Below, piece after piece: positions 44,081-53,349 of a DNA stretch of 64,000 nt (the stretch's first letter is position 1; each line of letters opens with the position of its first letter). Where the stretch lies: positions 1 to 64,000 of the forward strand of contig NZ_LIUQ01000005.1 of assembly GCF_001276715.1 (NCBI RefSeq). The letters run 5' to 3'. A program made the position numbers and the translations under genes. The notes beneath the pieces are model-generated. The model saw nothing but the letters and a program-made list of their open reading frames with translations, did not search any database and was not told the DNA's origin. This DNA comes from Planktothricoides sp. SR001. Its GTDB lineage: Bacteria; Cyanobacteriota; Cyanobacteriia; Cyanobacteriales; Laspinemataceae.

Positions 44081-45781
44081 CTATTTTTCTATCATTTGAT
44101 CGAGTTTTTCCCGCAAAGCTAAAGCGCTTAAAGAGCGTAACAGCAACAAGAAACATAGAGCACAAAGTGTAAAGGCAAAAATTGCCCAAGATTTAAAATT
44201 ACCTACCACTAATACAGCACCCCCTAAGAAGCTAAATCCGGTTAAACAAGCATAAATCAGGGTTTTTATTCCCAGACTAATTCGTCTGAGGACGCGATCG
44301 CTCTCCATAGAGCGGACTTGTAGCTCCAGTTCTCCCTGGGCGATCCGCTCTTCTAAGCGGCGGATCACCCGTTCAGTGGCATTGGGTTGTTGTAATTTAT
44401 ACTGAATAAAATTACGAGTTTGCTTCGTCAGTTCTTGAATCAGATTACTCCGTCCCTGGGATGCCGTAATACTCTTGACAAACGGTTGAGCCGCTGCCAC
44501 TAAATTATATTGTGGATCTAAAGACCGTGCCAGCCCATCCAGGGTGGTTAAGGCTTTTAAAATAAAAGTCATCTGGGCAGGCAGGCGAAATGGCTGCTGT
44601 TCAAACATCGCATAAAGCTCCCCTTTAATCTCGCCAAATGCCTGAAAATCAATCGGTTTTTCTGTAAACTTATCTAATAAAAAAGTAATCATGCGACGGA
44701 CTGGCCTCATATCCGAAACCCGCTCAATTAGTCCCATATTAATCAGGGTGGTAATCACCTCATCCGTATCTTTTCTGAGAACGGCAAAAAATGTTTTAAT
44801 CATCTCTTCTTTATTCAGAGCGTTGACTTCCGACATCATGCCGAAGTCGTAAAAAATGATTTGTCCTTGGGGGGTTAAGGCCATGTTGCCCGGATGAGGA
44901 TCCGCTTGAAAGAAGCCATCAATCAAGATTTGTTTCAGGTAGCAACAAATGCCAATCTGATTAATTTTTTGGGGATTTAAGCCAAATTTTTCAATCGTTT
45001 CCCGGTCATCAATTTTAATCCCTGGGAGATATTCAATAGTTAAAATTTTCGTATTGGTTCTTTCCCAGTAAATTTTAGGCACAATAATTTCGGGATAGTC
45101 TTTAAAATTAATAGCAAATTTTTCGGCATTTTTTGCTTCTTGTACATAGTCAATTTCTAGATACAGAATATTAAAAAATTCATCATAAATTGCTTCTAAG
45201 TTATAGATTCTTGTCCAAGGCAACCAGCGACGACAAAACCGCAAGAGTTTGCCCAAGGCTTGAAAATCTAATTGAAAGAGTTCTTGTAATCCCGGACGTT
45301 GGACTTTGACCACCACATCTTGTCCGGTGTGGAGTTGGGCGAGGTGAACCTGTCCTAAACTGGCAGCGGCGATCGGACGGTCCTTAAAATCCCGATATAG
45401 GGAATAAATGGAACTGCCGAATTCTGATTCGATCAGGGCGATCGCCTCATTGCCACTGAATTCCGGGACTTTATCTTGCAGGGAACTCAAGGCTCGCACA
45501 TATTCCAAGGGCAGGATATCGGCGCGAGTGGACAAAGCTTGGCCAATTTTAATAAATGTCGGACCTAAATCTAAAAGCTTTTGAACTAACCACTGAGCAC
45601 GCTTTTGTCTAATTTGCGGGGAATTTCTGCCCAGTTTTTTATCCAACCACAAACAAAAGAGAAAATATCCGGCAGCGCTAAAGACTTCTCGTTGCCGATC
45701 TAAGGGAGAATATTGAGTTTTTTGCCAGCGGAAGGTTTTTGGAGTAGAATTTGTGAGCATTCTTTGGGCTTGGGAAATCAC
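44081..45781 (-). CDS. ABC1/UbiB (AarF) family atypical kinase
   Basis: 566 residues. Family hallmarks: KxGQ region LGPTFIKIGQALSTRADILP, Ala-rich loop AAASLGQVHLAQL replacing the usual Gly-rich loop, VVKVQRPGL (Lys), DPHPGNMAL (catalytic loop) and IIFYDFGM (DFG). Two C-terminal membrane helices (about 500-550). UbiB-type proteins support prenylquinone synthesis or distribution; cyanobacterial and plastid members act on plastoquinone and tocopherol metabolism. Start: a GTG at 45781, or ATG 45760 seven codons later; neither has a strong ribosome binding site. Substrate unproven. Confidence 0.93.
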   Translation of the reverse strand: MISQAQRMLTNSTPKTFRWQKTQYSPLDRQREVFSAAGYFLFCLWLDKKLGRNSPQIRQKRAQWLVQKLLDLGPTFIKIGQALSTRADILPLEYVRALSSLQDKVPEFSGNEAIALIESEFGSSIYSLYRDFKDRPIAAASLGQVHLAQLHTGQDVVVKVQRPGLQELFQLDFQALGKLLRFCRRWLPWTRIYNLEAIYDEFFNILYLEIDYVQEAKNAEKFAINFKDYPEIIVPKIYWERTNTKILTIEYLPGIKIDDRETIEKFGLNPQKINQIGICCYLKQILIDGFFQADPHPGNMALTPQGQIIFYDFGMMSEVNALNKEEMIKTFFAVLRKDTDEVITTLINMGLIERVSDMRPVRRMITFLLDKFTEKPIDFQAFGEIKGELYAMFEQQPFRLPAQMTFILKALTTLDGLARSLDPQYNLVAAAQPFVKSITASQGRSNLIQELTKQTRNFIQYKLQQPNATERVIRRLEERIAQGELELQVRSMESDRVLRRISLGIKTLIYACLTGFSFLGGAVLVVGNFKSWAIFAFTLCALCFLLLLRSLSALALREKLDQMIEK

Positions 45782-45892
45782 AGCACCACGGGGACATTCA
45801 GTAGTTTGCCATAGTCAGGCAACCAAAAGCGAGTCAGCTAACTTCTAACTCGCTAAAATTGATGGGGTTTGGTGATGCTGAATGTCCAAGCC

Positions 45893-45966
45893 AACCATTG
45901 CCCGAACCATTGCCCGAACCATTGCCTGAAGCATTGCCCGAACCATTGCCCGAACCATTGCCTGAA
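45893..45966. repeat. Six-copy 12-bp tandem repeat (AACCATTGCCCG)
   Basis: Units AACCATTGCCCG, with variants CCTG and AGCATT, lie directly after the stop of the GAF histidine kinase gene. Unit length is a multiple of three, so an ORF reading through the array (about 45853-46098, minus strand) is a repeat artefact. Confidence 0.9.
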
Positions 45967-45973
45967 AGTTCCC

Positions 45974-48100
45974 TTAGAGTTCTGGTCGTTTAAGTTGCTG
46001 GGGCAAAGTGACGGTAAAGCAGGTTTCCCAAGGCACCGAATCATCATCGGCATTTTCCGGGGGCTGTAAGGACTCACTGGTGACGGTGATGGTGCCATTT
46101 AAGTGAGAAATCAATGACTTGACCAAGGCTAAACCTAATCCGGTGCCGGCTACCGCTTTTTGGGTCATCCCTTGACCGCGCCGAAACTTGTCGAAAATAT
46201 TAGGTAGATCCGCTGGAAAGATCCCGGCGCCAATATTGGTGACTTTAATCACAACCGAGCCTGTTTCTATGTGCTGCATGACCTGCAAATCAACATTGGT
46301 TGCGGGATCTGAGTATTTCCCGGCGTTGGTAAGCAGTTCCACGATCGCGTGTTCCAGATTTTTGGGATCGGTTTGAATTTTCAGGGGTTTTTTTTCTAAG
46401 CGTAAAGAGAGGGTTAATTCTTTATCAGACCAGGTTTGCCGGAAATTATCTGCTAAACCGCGCAAAAATGGTTGCAAATCGAGCATTTCTAGTTGGATAG
46501 TAGAGTTGCGAAACTCTAATTCCCGCAACTTGAGTAAGTCATTGACCAATTTGGTTTCCCGATTTAATTGGGATTGCATCATGTCCAAATACATGGCTTG
46601 GCGTTCGGGGGAAATCCCGGGACGGCGTAAATTTTCGATCGCCATCCGCATGGTCGCCAGGGGAGTTTTTAACTCATGGTTGAGAGTATCAAGAAATTCA
46701 TCTTTCACCTCATTTAAGCGTCGCAGTTGGTCAAGTTGTTGGCGGGTCAGTTCGTAAAGTTTGGCTTGCACTTCCATCGCTCGCTTCAGTTGAGCATTGC
46801 GGTCTTCTACTAAGGCTTGAACTTGGTGCAAAGTTTGATTTTGTAAAATCGCATTGCCTAGTTGAGTGCCGACTAATTCTAAAATTTTTAACTCTTCCGC
46901 AGACCACGGGCGATCGCTGGAATTTTGCAACACTAAAAACCCTAAAATCGTATTACCGCTACCCCCACTACTCAGGGCGATAATCGGCACATTAATACCC
47001 GATCGCATCCGCTCTAGATCAAAAATTTTGAACATCGTTTTCGGGTAATTTTCCCGGTCAGCAGACTCCTCGGTGAGATTGGGTAGATTGATCGGCTCTG
47101 GGGCGTTGAGAAAAGCTTGTTGGCACCAGGGACAATCAGACAGCCAAAAAGACTCATTGACTAAAGACTCATTGACTATAGAATCAGGGACAAAAGATCG
47201 ATCCTTTTCCGCTTCATCTGTTTCTTTAACAACAGCCAAACCACTTTGACAAACCACTACCACTTTCGCTCTAGGGACTCGTTTGCTGCGTCCTTTCTGT
47301 TTAGCACCCTGACTTATGTTACGGCTTTTATATAGAGGATCTTGATATTTAAGGAGTAAAATCAACCCTTTTTCAACTGCTAACGAGTCCACCAGTTTAT
47401 CAATCGCCATAAGTAGAATTTGATCTAAGTCACTCCAGTGATGAATCGCCATTGTCATCTGATGGATTAAGTTTTGTTGCTGACGAATGGATGTCACTTT
47501 TTCTTTGTAAGAACTAATTGTCCTCTGTTGATCCAAATTGGCAATGGCGATCGCCACTTGGCTTGACACTTCGTTAAGCTGTTGCATCTTTGTTTCCGTC
47601 CATAATAATGGTTGCATAGCGATCAGCACCAAGCCTCCAACCACAGGTCGATTGGGGGGAGCCGCGATCGCGATCAATGACCCTTCAAGCTGCGATAACC
47701 AGTTGGATACCCCCAACTCAGAAAACACTGCCTGAGCTTGAGAAATCAAAACTCCATCGGGTTCTGCCACTATTGCATCCCACAAAGGCTGCAAATCAAG
47801 TTGCAAATCATCCTCACACGGCAAAGATGCTACTTCTGAGCCAAACCGTTCTTGAATTTGTGATGACGTGCTGACATACCAGTCAATCTTTGATGGGATC
47901 GGTTCCTCAAAGCTCCTCTCTACTGCCATCAAGCAGCAGTCTACATTAAAGGTATTTCTGATTAGTTCAACAATTGACGACGCCCGGTTCAAATCATTAG
48001 GTTGATTCAACAGGATTTGAGCCATCATCAAGCTAAAATTCTGGTCAGGGGATTCCCCGTAGGCTGGACTAGATATATCTGTGCCAAAGTCAGTAAACAT
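45974..48100 (-). CDS. GAF-domain sensor histidine kinase
   Basis: 708 residues, no membrane helices. Two GAF-like regions (about 25-195 and 215-430; the second interrupted by a polar insert around 275-345), a coiled segment (about 430-460), HisKA with H-box FLDTLNHELKTPLATMRMAIENL (about 475-540), and HATPase_c with AIVELLTNAGKYSD, TNIGAGIFPADLPNIF and GTGLGLALVKSLISHLNG. All catalytic boxes are intact. GAF domains in cyanobacteria may bind bilins; I do not see a clear conserved bilin Cys motif. No response regulator is adjacent. ATG 48100 lies in a short direct repeat (ATGTTTACTGA twice), so an upstream start is possible. Confidence 0.93.
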   Translation of the reverse strand: MFTDFGTDISSPAYGESPDQNFSLMMAQILLNQPNDLNRASSIVELIRNTFNVDCCLMAVERSFEEPIPSKIDWYVSTSSQIQERFGSEVASLPCEDDLQLDLQPLWDAIVAEPDGVLISQAQAVFSELGVSNWLSQLEGSLIAIAAPPNRPVVGGLVLIAMQPLLWTETKMQQLNEVSSQVAIAIANLDQQRTISSYKEKVTSIRQQQNLIHQMTMAIHHWSDLDQILLMAIDKLVDSLAVEKGLILLLKYQDPLYKSRNISQGAKQKGRSKRVPRAKVVVVCQSGLAVVKETDEAEKDRSFVPDSIVNESLVNESFWLSDCPWCQQAFLNAPEPINLPNLTEESADRENYPKTMFKIFDLERMRSGINVPIIALSSGGSGNTILGFLVLQNSSDRPWSAEELKILELVGTQLGNAILQNQTLHQVQALVEDRNAQLKRAMEVQAKLYELTRQQLDQLRRLNEVKDEFLDTLNHELKTPLATMRMAIENLRRPGISPERQAMYLDMMQSQLNRETKLVNDLLKLRELEFRNSTIQLEMLDLQPFLRGLADNFRQTWSDKELTLSLRLEKKPLKIQTDPKNLEHAIVELLTNAGKYSDPATNVDLQVMQHIETGSVVIKVTNIGAGIFPADLPNIFDKFRRGQGMTQKAVAGTGLGLALVKSLISHLNGTITVTSESLQPPENADDDSVPWETCFTVTLPQQLKRPEL

Positions 48101-48556
48101 TCAGTAAACATAGAGATAAATTTTGTTTCCACGATCGCCAGACGGATCTGCCGATCCATATTGCCCTAACCTGAGTGGATTGGGAGAATTTCCTTTGAAT
48201 TTAACATCCCATTGGCCGATTTGCCGTAGCCAGTAAGTGCCACGATCTAGCCAGAAACCCGGTTTCTATGGTTTCTGTAAATTGTTTCCCAGACGCTGCT
48301 ATTCATCTATCTATCAGCTTACCCCTGAAAGCAATATAATTACATCAGTGATTTTGCCAGCTTTTTTGCTGGGTTAATCTGAGTAATTTTACTGGGTCGT
48401 TCAGTAATTCCACTGAGAGATGCCGCCCCAGCATTTGTCAGAGAGAAAAAAATTCCCCCGGCAGCAAGATACTCGGAGGAAATGGGGGGATCCCTGGCGA
48501 TCGCCAGGGATCCCCAGGGATCAATTCATCAAATCACCCAAACCGATCGCTTATAA
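48101..48556. other. Spacer with HIP1-centred palindrome
   Basis: 456 bp without a gene. It includes an AAACCCGGTTTCT element (about 48256-48270) and a perfect 30-bp palindrome (48486-48515) built around GGCGATCGCC with GGGGATCCCT arms. The latter lies near the end of the MBL-fold gene. Confidence 0.6.
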
Positions 48557-49339
48557 TCACCGAATCAAAGCCTCGGATAATTCAAAACTTTGTCCCCGTT
48601 TGACAAAGCCCAAAAATCCCCCTTCTGTGGCATCGGGTAATGGGCCTGGTTGATATCCATACAACCACATTTTCTGTTTGATTTCGGCGGGTAACTTCAC
48701 CAAATCATTATAATGGGCATGAACGGGAGTGGGGAATTTGGAGGTTTCGCAATCGTGGAAAATCAGATCGGCGCGATCGTAATACTCCTGCATTTTTTCC
48801 ACCTGTAATTGGGTATCGGTGGTTAAAAATATCTTCAGCCCATTCACTGCAAAAAATAAGCCATAGCTAGGCATCAGATAATAGCCATTATCAATATGGA
48901 TTACTTGCACCAAGTCAAATTGAATTCCTTGCCAAGTAAAATGGCCATTCTTGCTTACTTTATGCACGGCAAACAGACTATCTAAATCATTAATATCCCC
49001 TTGCACTGATGTTAACCCACCGGATAAAGTATTTTGCCAGAGGGGACCTGCAATATCTTTACTGATGTACAAATTGGGTTTCTGGCAGCGGGGATCAAAC
49101 TTGGTAGTAAAAGCCATATATTCCAAACCCCCGGCATGATCCGAATGTAAATGGCTGATATAAATATCAGTAATATCTAAATAAGAAAACCCTTCGGCAT
49201 ACAGGGAAAAGCGAATATCTGACCCACAATCAATCAAAAGTTTATTACCTTGTTCGTCGATCAGTAGCATATTTGATTGATAATTATCGGCTCCCACAGT
49301 AAAAGCCGATCCAGTCCCTAAGAAAAGTATTTTAATCAT
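48557..49339 (-). CDS. MBL-fold metallo-hydrolase (RNase Z-like)
   Basis: 260 residues. Metallo-beta-lactamase fold: LGTGSAF at the N-terminus, metal motif HLHSDHAGGLEY (HxHxDH), later Asp in LTTDTQ and His in HAHYNDL. The absence of the long insert (exosite) of RNase Z, and the general layout, suggest a phosphodiesterase-type or unknown hydrolase rather than tRNA 3' processing. RBS AGAGAG before ATG 49339. It stands alone between two signalling genes; a cyclic nucleotide or other phosphodiester substrate would be attractive given the neighbouring cyclases but is speculation. Confidence 0.9.
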   Translation of the reverse strand: MIKILFLGTGSAFTVGADNYQSNMLLIDEQGNKLLIDCGSDIRFSLYAEGFSYLDITDIYISHLHSDHAGGLEYMAFTTKFDPRCQKPNLYISKDIAGPLWQNTLSGGLTSVQGDINDLDSLFAVHKVSKNGHFTWQGIQFDLVQVIHIDNGYYLMPSYGLFFAVNGLKIFLTTDTQLQVEKMQEYYDRADLIFHDCETSKFPTPVHAHYNDLVKLPAEIKQKMWLYGYQPGPLPDATEGGFLGFVKRGQSFELSEALIR

Positions 49340-49511
49340 GTTGTCACTCTCTGATTTCTGAATTGGTTAGATTTTTTGATATACAGAAAAAACGAGACGA
49401 AGCTGGGACTAACAATTCAGCAGTCCCATATGAACATTTCTTGAGTTAATCACTCCCCGCCATCTAGATGTAGGAAAAAAATTATAAAATTCGGCGATCG
49501 CCGCATCCGAT

Positions 49512-51767
49512 TTAAACAGTGAGGGATTTATACAGGGCGCTCAATTTGGCTTCAACCCCTGGAGGTTTGGAGGTAAACTGAATATAAAAACAGCCCAAAT
49601 CCGCTGGTTTTTCCAAAACTTTCCCATAAATATCTTCACTGAATTCTGCCTCGGTTTCTGGGGAAAGTAAATTTAATTTGAGATTTGTTAAGGGGATGGG
49701 TTGGACATGATCTGGCGATGGATCGGGGATTTGCAATAAAGCGGCTTTGGGGGATAGATGAATCAAATTGGCGGAAAACTTGGTATCGCCAATATTTTTG
49801 CCATCTAAAACCGTGTATTGCAAAGGCAATGGTTCCTTGAGGGGGAAGAAAACTTCTTCTTTTTTTTGCAGAGATAAATGATATTTTCCCTGAATGCCAC
49901 CCACATCATAGATGGTGATGGGTTCTTTTACCCCTTTGGGTGTCACCTGTTTTGTGCCGTTGATTTGAACTAACTGTTCACCGGCATCTTTTAAGGTGGT
50001 TTCGGAGATGAGAATCTGTCCCCCAGTGGTGTAGGATTCAATCCGATAAGTTAAGTTGACTTGACTGCCAACGATCCCGTATTTGGTGCGTTTCTCGGAG
50101 CCAATATTGCCGACCACCACTTCCCCAGTGTTGATGCCGATGCCCATTTCTAGTTCCGACAAGCCCCACTCTCTCATTTTTTGGTTGACGGTATCCATTG
50201 CCAACTGCATGGCGATCGCACAGGCGATCGCTCGTTCCGGGTCATCCGGTCTAGCGGTCGGTGCCCCAAACAGCACCAAAATCCCATCTCCCATAAACTC
50301 ATCAATTGTCCCTTGGTAGGATGTAATCACATCCGCCATTTTGCTGAGATAGAAGTTAAGAATTTTCACCACTTCTTCGGGAGAGAGTCTTTCCGATAAA
50401 GCGGTAAAACCTCTTAAATCGGAAGTAAAAATGGTAATTTTGCGCCGTTCTCCCCCCATTTTTAAACCTTCGGGGTTTTCTAATAAGTTAGACACCACTT
50501 CCGAGGTGAGATAACGGCCAAAGGTTTTTCTAATTTCAGCGGCACTACGAGCAATATAAGCGGTGACGGCGATCGCGGAACCGGCTAAGGCTAAACCCGC
50601 AGGGACTACGGGCAGCCACAAACCTTGTAACATGGCCACATAAGTGCTGCCAAATAAGGCCACTCCCGCACTGACTAGGGCGACGGTTTTTTGCCAGGAA
50701 AAGGTTTTCTCGCTACCCGTGGATCGCCATGCCCAAGTGAAGGACGCGCCAATGGTACTCCAAAATAAAATCCACAGCCATTCATAATATTCTGGCCAAC
50801 TTCTAATTAAGGGGCGATCGTTGAGGACGCTGCTTAAAATTTGGCTGATCGCATTGGCATGAATTTCTACTCCCGCCATCCGTTCTGGCAGGGTCAGCAG
50901 ACCACTACTATAGGGGGTAAAAAATAAGTCGTTAGAACTGTCACTGACCGCCCCAATTAAAATGATGCGATCGCGCCCCCAATCTGGCGGCACCTTATTG
51001 TCCAAAATATCTCGCATCGGCACCGTCTCGAAATGCTGACTCCCAGCGCGATAGTTCAGCATCACCTGATAGCCCGCCACATCTGCCCGCACATAGCCGC
51101 CATCATTGGCTTCTAAAGGCGGAAACTCAGTCTGACCAAACCGCCAAATTCCTGTGTCTGGATCTTGTTCTGGGCTAATGCCGTCAGCATTTAAATAAGC
51201 ACCCGCCAACAACATCCCAAAACTGAAGTAGGTTTGCTCCGGATCCGGTTGCACATAAAGAAAACTACGGCGCACCTTGTTATCCGCATCAACAATTAAA
51301 TCATTTGCGCCAACTTGAAAAAAGTTGCCCGCCAAAGCGGGGGGGCCAGCGACCAGTTCCCTGGGACTATTCCCCACCACTTTCTGAATAGCCACGAGAT
51401 TTGGGGTGGATTTAAACACTTCGACCAACTCTTGATGACCGGGTTCTATGGGTAAATCCCGATAAATATCCAAACCAATGGCTCTCGGTTCCATAGCCTT
51501 GAGTTTGCGGAGCAAATCCGCATAAACCCCATCAGGAATGATCGCCTGACCAATTTTTTGCAGATCCTGATCGTCAATCCCGACAATCGCAATTCGGCGA
51601 TCCTGGGTTGCTTCAGGACGCAGCCGAAGGGACTGATCGAAAACTGCCCATTCCCAGGCTTGCAACAATCCACCCCAGCGCACCAGGATGACTAGGACTG
51701 CCATACTAGGGGCTGTTAGCCATACCCCACGCCATTGCCATATCAACTTTTTCCAGGTTGACCACAT
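49512..51767 (-). CDS. CHASE2-domain adenylate/guanylate cyclase
   Basis: 751 residues from ATG 51767, which has AGAGGGG nine bases upstream (a GTG at 51812 would overlap the upstream stop). N-terminal membrane helix, periplasmic CHASE2 sensor (about 35-330, FDQSLRLRPEATQDRRIAIV, PRAIGLDIYRDLP, RIILIGAVSDSSNDLFFTPY), then three membrane helices (about 335-420), and a class III cyclase domain (about 440-620) with FTSDLRGFTALSERL and DEFMGDGILVLFGAP (metal Asp residues) and VGSQVNLTYRIES. A further beta-rich domain ends the protein. It turns an extracytoplasmic signal into a cyclic nucleotide. Nucleotide choice is not decidable by eye. Confidence 0.94.
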   Translation of the reverse strand: MWSTWKKLIWQWRGVWLTAPSMAVLVILVRWGGLLQAWEWAVFDQSLRLRPEATQDRRIAIVGIDDQDLQKIGQAIIPDGVYADLLRKLKAMEPRAIGLDIYRDLPIEPGHQELVEVFKSTPNLVAIQKVVGNSPRELVAGPPALAGNFFQVGANDLIVDADNKVRRSFLYVQPDPEQTYFSFGMLLAGAYLNADGISPEQDPDTGIWRFGQTEFPPLEANDGGYVRADVAGYQVMLNYRAGSQHFETVPMRDILDNKVPPDWGRDRIILIGAVSDSSNDLFFTPYSSGLLTLPERMAGVEIHANAISQILSSVLNDRPLIRSWPEYYEWLWILFWSTIGASFTWAWRSTGSEKTFSWQKTVALVSAGVALFGSTYVAMLQGLWLPVVPAGLALAGSAIAVTAYIARSAAEIRKTFGRYLTSEVVSNLLENPEGLKMGGERRKITIFTSDLRGFTALSERLSPEEVVKILNFYLSKMADVITSYQGTIDEFMGDGILVLFGAPTARPDDPERAIACAIAMQLAMDTVNQKMREWGLSELEMGIGINTGEVVVGNIGSEKRTKYGIVGSQVNLTYRIESYTTGGQILISETTLKDAGEQLVQINGTKQVTPKGVKEPITIYDVGGIQGKYHLSLQKKEEVFFPLKEPLPLQYTVLDGKNIGDTKFSANLIHLSPKAALLQIPDPSPDHVQPIPLTNLKLNLLSPETEAEFSEDIYGKVLEKPADLGCFYIQFTSKPPGVEAKLSALYKSLTV

Positions 51768-51792
51768 CTTGAGACACCCCTCTAGTTGTTTT

Positions 51793-52578
51793 TTAGTTGT
51801 TTTGCACGGCACATTGGGCGATCGTATCAGTCCCTACTTGTGCTTCCAAACCCATCCAATTTAACAACTCTTGCCATTCATTTTGATAATCACAACGATT
51901 CTGAGCCAATAAACTCACCAGTTCATTGTAAATCCCGGCATTTAGATAGACTTCTGCTTGTTTCCAACTATCTTCACCGGCTTGTTTCAGATTCGTTTGT
52001 AGTTGATTCAGTTGGTCTGCTTCCAGGTCTAAGGATTCCACCCAACCTTCCAGATAAACATCTCCACTTCGGCGTTGGGGATTGCAAACGATTGACAACT
52101 GCCAGGTATAGACTTCACCTGTTTCTAAAGAAACATCTGGGGGGAGATTTTCTTCGATAATTGTCCCAGTTTTCACCTGACTCAGATCGAGCATTTTACT
52201 ATAAACTTCTTCACCATTTTGATCCAAAACTACAAATTCTGCGGTTTTGGCTTTAGTGGAAGGAACATACCAGAAAAATTTGGGGCGATCGGAAAGAGTC
52301 GTCCAGACATTATTGGTAGGAATTAATGCACTGGGTTTGGGCAAATCCTCAGAAATGCAACCATCCCCGCGAGTACCTCCGCCAATGGTTCTGGCTGGAG
52401 CCCCACGATATGCTGGTTGAGGCCAGCCCCCACCACCCCCGCCGCCCCATTGACTAATTTGAAAATCGACTGGCTCCGATTTTGCTGCTTGATACGGCAA
52501 CAAGCCAAAACAATTGATTAAGGCTGGATAGAGGAATAAGCCAGCCAATTTTTTTAAACCATTTTTTCGTTGACTCAT
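51793..52578 (-). CDS. DUF928 family exported protein
   Basis: 261 residues. Signal peptide (about 1-33), then a Gly-rich stretch (QWGGGGGGGW) and a DUF928-type region: PARTIGGGTRGDGC, PTNNVWTTLSDRPKFFWYVP (beta-sandwich start), YTWQLSIVCNPQRRSGDVYLEGWV, then a helical C-terminus. RBS GAGGTG before ATG 52578. It ends 25 bp before the CHASE2 cyclase start on the same strand, so both are probably one operon. DUF928 beside CHASE2 proteins is a recurrent cyanobacterial arrangement as far as I recall; it may be a periplasmic ligand or partner of the sensor. Function unknown. Confidence 0.88.
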   Translation of the reverse strand: MSQRKNGLKKLAGLFLYPALINCFGLLPYQAAKSEPVDFQISQWGGGGGGGWPQPAYRGAPARTIGGGTRGDGCISEDLPKPSALIPTNNVWTTLSDRPKFFWYVPSTKAKTAEFVVLDQNGEEVYSKMLDLSQVKTGTIIEENLPPDVSLETGEVYTWQLSIVCNPQRRSGDVYLEGWVESLDLEADQLNQLQTNLKQAGEDSWKQAEVYLNAGIYNELVSLLAQNRCDYQNEWQELLNWMGLEAQVGTDTIAQCAVQNN

Positions 52579-53349
52579 TTGAACACCTCGTAAATATCCT
52601 TCATTGACTTCAGTTTATTTAAATCTATCTCAGCCAGCCATCTCAGCCAGCCATAATTTAGCTGTTTCCCCATCGGGTAAAATTTACACAATTGCCAATT
52701 TTTAGGTATCTGAGTGAAGATTTATCAAGTCTTGTCTGTTTAATCCATGAAGATGTGAGATTAGGTTGGCACATACAGATCCATTATATTCTCTACCGCA
52801 GCGGTTTGCCGGAAAAAATCGGAGTTTTTGGGGACAAATTCACCCAGAATTGGCAGAAAAATGTGAATAATTCCGATTTCTCCGATCGCTGCCCCGATTG
52901 GCGGGTCAAACATCCAGGAAATGATGACTTTTGACAGGGGCTTACAGCAGCGATCGATGTTTTTTTCCCTCCCCGGTCAATGGTCGAATTTCCCGGAATT
53001 TTTCGAGCGCTGGCTCAAGTTTATAAATGTTTACAAAACTTGACTAATTTTAAACTTACCCAACCATCACCTAGACCATCAATTAGGCAAAAATATGCCA
53101 ATAATTGAAACAAAAATACTCCATAGATATCGTATAGATATCGTATAAATATCATCCAGATATCGTCTAGATGCGTGGCTGGGGTTTAAGGTTCCCATTC
53201 CGGCGAATTATATCAAGTCCGTGTATTCGTTGATTATCTACAAAGCCCTGTCATTCCAGCCGATGGCGGCTTTCGCGGGGGTAAACTCCTGCGGGAATCC
53301 ATCTTAATGAGAGAGGATTGTTTTTGTAAGCGATCGAACCGACTTGATA
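52579..53349. other. 771-bp intergenic region
   Basis: No convincing gene; an 80-codon ORF (52692-52934, plus) has no recognisable domain or ribosome binding site. It contains a short array of AGATATCGT units (about 53122-53170) and a GTCATTCC...GGGAATCC inverted element (about 53250-53299) like the one near 25698. Both flanking genes are on the minus strand, so it includes the promoter of the DUF928-CHASE2 operon and the end of aguB. Confidence 0.5.

Noticed and set aside
43878-44189. 103-codon minus-strand ORF downstream of the ABC1 kinase
   Set aside because: Overlaps the kinase C-terminus in another frame; no supported start or domain.
45853-46098. ORF with repeated QWFGQWFG
   Set aside because: Product of the 12-bp tandem repeat after the histidine kinase gene and its 3' end in another frame.
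52692-52934. 80-codon plus-strand ORF upstream of the DUF928 gene
   Set aside because: No known motif and no ribosome binding site; may be chance in AT-balanced spacer.
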